Source of the DNA: Vesta saturnalis | Taxonomy: Eukaryota > Arthropoda > Insecta > Coleoptera > Lampyridae | Assembly: GCA_036346205.1 (NCBI GenBank) | Contig: JARFJB010001495.1 | Span: 3,736,001 to 3,800,000, forward strand | DNA length: 64,000 nucleotides | Direction of reading: 5' to 3' | Shown here: one piece after another, positions 61,319-64,000 of the stretch | Position numbering within the stretch: position 1 is the stretch's first letter | Layout: the number at the start of each line of letters is the position of its first letter | Made by a program: the position numbers and the translations under genes | The notes under the pieces: generated by a model | Told to the model about the DNA's origin: nothing | The model's database searches: none | What the model saw: only the letters and a program-made list of their open reading frames with translations

Positions 61319-61644
61319 TAAGGACCAATTAGAAACCAATCGGGTAAAAGGGGCGTGGTCTGTCCTTAGGACTACCAATCAGAACACTGTATGCGCACGC
61401 ATTTTCCTGCCTTCCAGCGGCAGAACTGCGAAAAAGGCTCTTAATACAATCAAAAGTACCCTAATTAGCGATTGAAAATGGCCCCCGAAAAGAAGCCATC
61501 AAAAAAGGAGCGGGAAATGGGCGGGTGAAAGTGAGCCTAGCCAATGACGTCACAAAAAACAAAATGGCAGCCAAGGTGTGTCAAGGGGCGGAGCTTGTAA
61601 CATCACAAAAACAAAATGGCGGCCAAGGTGGCGTTCATACTACT
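61319..61644 (-). repeat. Right terminal inverted repeat of the Polinton remnant
   Basis: 326 bp. It contains one intact TGACGTCA (61545-61552) overlapping a CCAAT word (61541-61545), GC-box-like GGGCGGG (61520-61526), and CCAAT words at 61325, 61336 and 61375. Two more lie just inside at 61263 and 61290. The second CRE of the left repeat has decayed here. The short frame over it is not a gene. Confidence 0.85.
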
Positions 61645-61650
61645 AGTAGA

Positions 61651-62865
61651 TCTAAGGCGGGTAGCAGAAGACTATCCAAAGAAATTAAAATAACTTCGTC
61701 TATCGGGTTTTTTAGAGCTATCTTTCTAATGCACGATAGCAATGCGTGTCAAACACTTGTTCACACCTTAAACGCAACGTCTGGTAAATTCATAAGTTTA
61801 GTTTGAATAGTATTCTGATGTATTCGTTGCAGTAATTACTACTTGCAAGTACAGAAACTGATCTTATAAAATAATAAACTACATTTATTTGGCAAACAAT
61901 ATAACATAAATGTCTAATGGTCAATAATGTATAAGGTGCGGTCTATTTTTATACGCTTTGTATTCAAGCACGTTCTAATATAGCTACGTTGAACCCCATT
62001 GGAATCAACAGTGTAGGATTAGATCAAAAAGGAAAGGTTACATAAGCGTTTGTGGACCAAATTGTTCCTTATGTACAACATTTTTTAAATGAGCCTGTGA
62101 ACATCGCTGTGAATTTAACACTACATTTTTAAAAATACGTGTATTAGAGTGTAGAGTGTTAGGGTCTCAGAATGGTATCCCAAAATTGGTAATAGCTCAG
62201 TGGCGATAATAGTTACAACCGTTTTTTATTTACATCATTGACAGACTTACAGCGGTGCTATGTAGAACACTAATGAAAAAAAATTACAAAAGAAAATAAT
62301 TTAGGACATGGTTTGATTATAATCACATACTGTCATAATACATAACTTACATATTTGTAAGTAAAGACATACTTTTTTATTATAAATTAAATCATTTCAC
62401 GTGGAAAAATTGATAAAAGTTGCAATTGATTTCTTATTCTCAAGATTTATAACAACCCTTCTAGAAGAATCATAATTATTGCTTTGTAATCGACATCATT
62501 CTTGTAGATACTTTACCATAACATAAATATCGATACATTTGTGATTATTTCATTCTTGTAGAAGAAAGTGTGTAATGTATTTCGAAGTTCAACGAAATTA
62601 TAGATATTTAATACTTTAATTTAGCACATAGTTTAAATAGATTTCATATTGCTCCAAGTCAAATGAAAAGCAATTTACATAAATCAGAACATATATTCAG
62701 TCCACCTATTGTAGAGTTATCAATATGTTATGTAAAAATTAGAATATTTATATTACATTGGAATTAAAACATTTAAATTAAAAAGTTATTCGCTATCAGT
62801 GTCACCCTTAGAAGTAGAACCGTTAACACCACTCTAACATAGACACTTCGGCATGTTTAATGCAT
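61651..62865. other. Intergenic AT-rich sequence
   Basis: No gene, array or inverted repeat recognised. Confidence 0.4.
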
Positions 62866-63745
62866 TTCTGCCAATACGTCCCATCAATTCGTTGCAAGAT
62901 TCCATCAATATTTCTTTACATAGCCATCGTTAAATTCGGAATTACGTCTTCCTATATTTTTGTTGTAGTGTTCTTTGCAGTTTGCTAACACCAGTTTAAT
63001 TGGATTACATTGACAGTGATATGGTGGTAACCGTAATACTATGTCCACACTTGTGTACTATTTCATCTATATCGTACGCCTTTGATATAGCATTATCTGC
63101 GACTAATTGCAATGATTCTTTTTTAAACATGCTAGGTTCATAAGCTATGTTGTGCTTTAATAGAAAATTACATATTTCTTCCTTCTTAGATGTATTATTT
63201 GGAGTTTTTTCTAGAATTTTGGAGTGATAACTAGCATTGTCCATTATAATAAATTGAAGATGGTTCTTTTCAGTTTGCAATTAAATTATTTTCAAACCAT
63301 TTTGTAAACAACTCCGCACACATATCTCCATGATAGTCTGCACTTTGTGCTTTTATAGAAAACAAAAGTGAAGCATCGGAGATAAATTCATCTTCATTAT
63401 CTGCATGAATAACTATAAATCTAAAAAATACAGTTATTTTATTAGGAATTATAATGTAATAAATTACAACAAACCTTTTCGTTCTCCCATTGGCTTCTTC
63501 TTCACGCTTTCCTTAGATTTACCATGTCAGCTTCTTTTGTGTGATTCTCGACTGAAAATCCAAGTTTCATCTAAGAATACAGGATTGTATAATTTTTTTT
63601 CTTTATTTTTGTAATCTTCTCTTAAGAATCGTACACGATTGGCAGCAATATGTGCTTGTTCCAGTAAAGCTCTCCTTCCATCATCTACTTTAGATGAAAA
63701 TCCAATGGAACATAAAAGACGTTTGAACTTGATCTACTGAAATCG
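62866..63745 (-). pseudogene. IS630/Tc1-like DDE transposase with an intron-like gap
   Basis: Minus strand. NPVFLDETWIFSRESHKRS (near 63,580) gives the first Asp, then a TGA at 63529-63527 and KSKESVKKKPMGERKG. About 60 bp ending TTTTTTAG look like a small intron. FIVIHADNEDEFISDASLLF and ADYHGDMCAELFTKWFEN follow. After a frameshift near 63,270, IIMDNASYHSKILEK gives the second Asp. After another near 63,030, RLPPYHCQCNPIKLVLANC gives the third block, with the catalytic Glu replaced by Lys. Upstream exons may lie past 63,745. The exact family was not identified. Confidence 0.6.
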
Positions 63746-63971
63746 AAAACTTGGCTATTGCTCAATTCTTTTTGTAATGCGTAACATGTATACCTACAAA
63801 AACAGGTATAGCACTAGACATGTCTTGTATGTTTTTATTTACATTTTGACCGCATTTCATAAATTTACATACCTGCATAATAGAACAGAAACGATTGTCA
63901 CGTTCCTGTTCAAAATAAAAAAGCCCGTTCAGAACTACTACCTGCGCTTGAGATTTATGGCGCTTATTACG

Positions 63972-64000
63972 TAGCAGAGAGTGAGAGAGAGAGAGAGAGA
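63972..64000. repeat. (GA)n microsatellite at the window edge
   Basis: GAGAGTGAGAGAGAGA run continuing to the last base. Confidence 0.9.

Larger units (their letters stand above)
58261..61644. mobile_element. Internally deleted Polinton/Maverick (adintovirus-like) element
   Basis: Long inverted terminal repeats beginning AGTAGTATGAACG, flanked by a perfect 6-bp duplication AGTAGA at 58255-58260 and 61645-61650. A 6-bp duplication, long inverted repeats and 5'-AG ends are hallmarks of Polintons. At 3384 bp it is far below the 15-20 kb of full elements. It keeps three minus-strand gene remnants (packaging ATPase, protein-X-like, third small gene). No integrase, DNA polymerase B, protease or major capsid gene was seen. 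Confidence 0.85.

Noticed and set aside
61525..61806. 93-codon frame across the right Polinton repeat
   Set aside because: It overlaps the terminal repeat and has no counterpart in the left repeat; chance frame.

Overview
The window looks like an AT-rich insect chromosome, most plausibly a beetle. The signs are glycine-rich cuticle-type genes with a 12-bp first exon, small spliceosomal introns, and many insect-type transposon remnants (mariner, Tc1, pogo, piggyBac, Penelope, I-clade and RTE-like LINEs, Polinton). No bacterial features are present. The order Coleoptera is an inference from protein style, not proven.

Layout. 1-8.4 kb: a LINE endonuclease remnant at the left edge, then gene-poor sequence with repeat families and a foldback element. 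8.7-10.3 kb: a CA-rich minisatellite. 10.3-28.9 kb: the only likely host genes. These are three intact-looking genes and one pseudogene for secreted glycine/histidine/tyrosine-rich cuticle-type proteins. Each intact gene has a TATATAAA box and exon 1 encoding only MKFL. Two copies are tandem (the second dead). The last two are convergent, on about 2-kb inverted-duplication arms. A DD41D-type mariner with unusually long terminal repeats and a pogo-like element sit in the spacer after gene 1.

28.9-46.3 kb: a degenerate satellite interrupted by a 0.9-kb heptamer array. Then a Penelope-like element with a piggyBac-like element inserted in its 3' region, a nearly full-length but dead I-clade LINE, a 5'-truncated sister LINE, and a second Penelope 3' end that preserves the empty piggyBac site and carries a hammerhead-ribozyme-like motif. 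46.3-52.3 kb: a nearly 6-kb octamer array whose very long reading frames are artefacts. 52.3-58 kb: a DUF4817-type mariner transposase split by a SINE-containing insertion, and a Tc1 element with intact ends.

58.26-61.64 kb: an internally deleted Polinton/Maverick (adintovirus-like) element with about 330-bp terminal inverted repeats and a perfect 6-bp target duplication. It retains three adjacent remnants of a virion gene cluster: a packaging ATPase, a small protein-X-like protein, and the start of a third gene. 62.8-63.8 kb: another DDE transposase remnant.

Apart from the cuticle genes, almost everything is mobile or repetitive DNA. The most unusual items are the Polinton remnant with CRE- and CCAAT-rich ends, the Penelope/hammerhead copy, the nested piggyBac insertion with its natural empty site, the inverted duplication of a cuticle gene, and the giant simple-sequence arrays.
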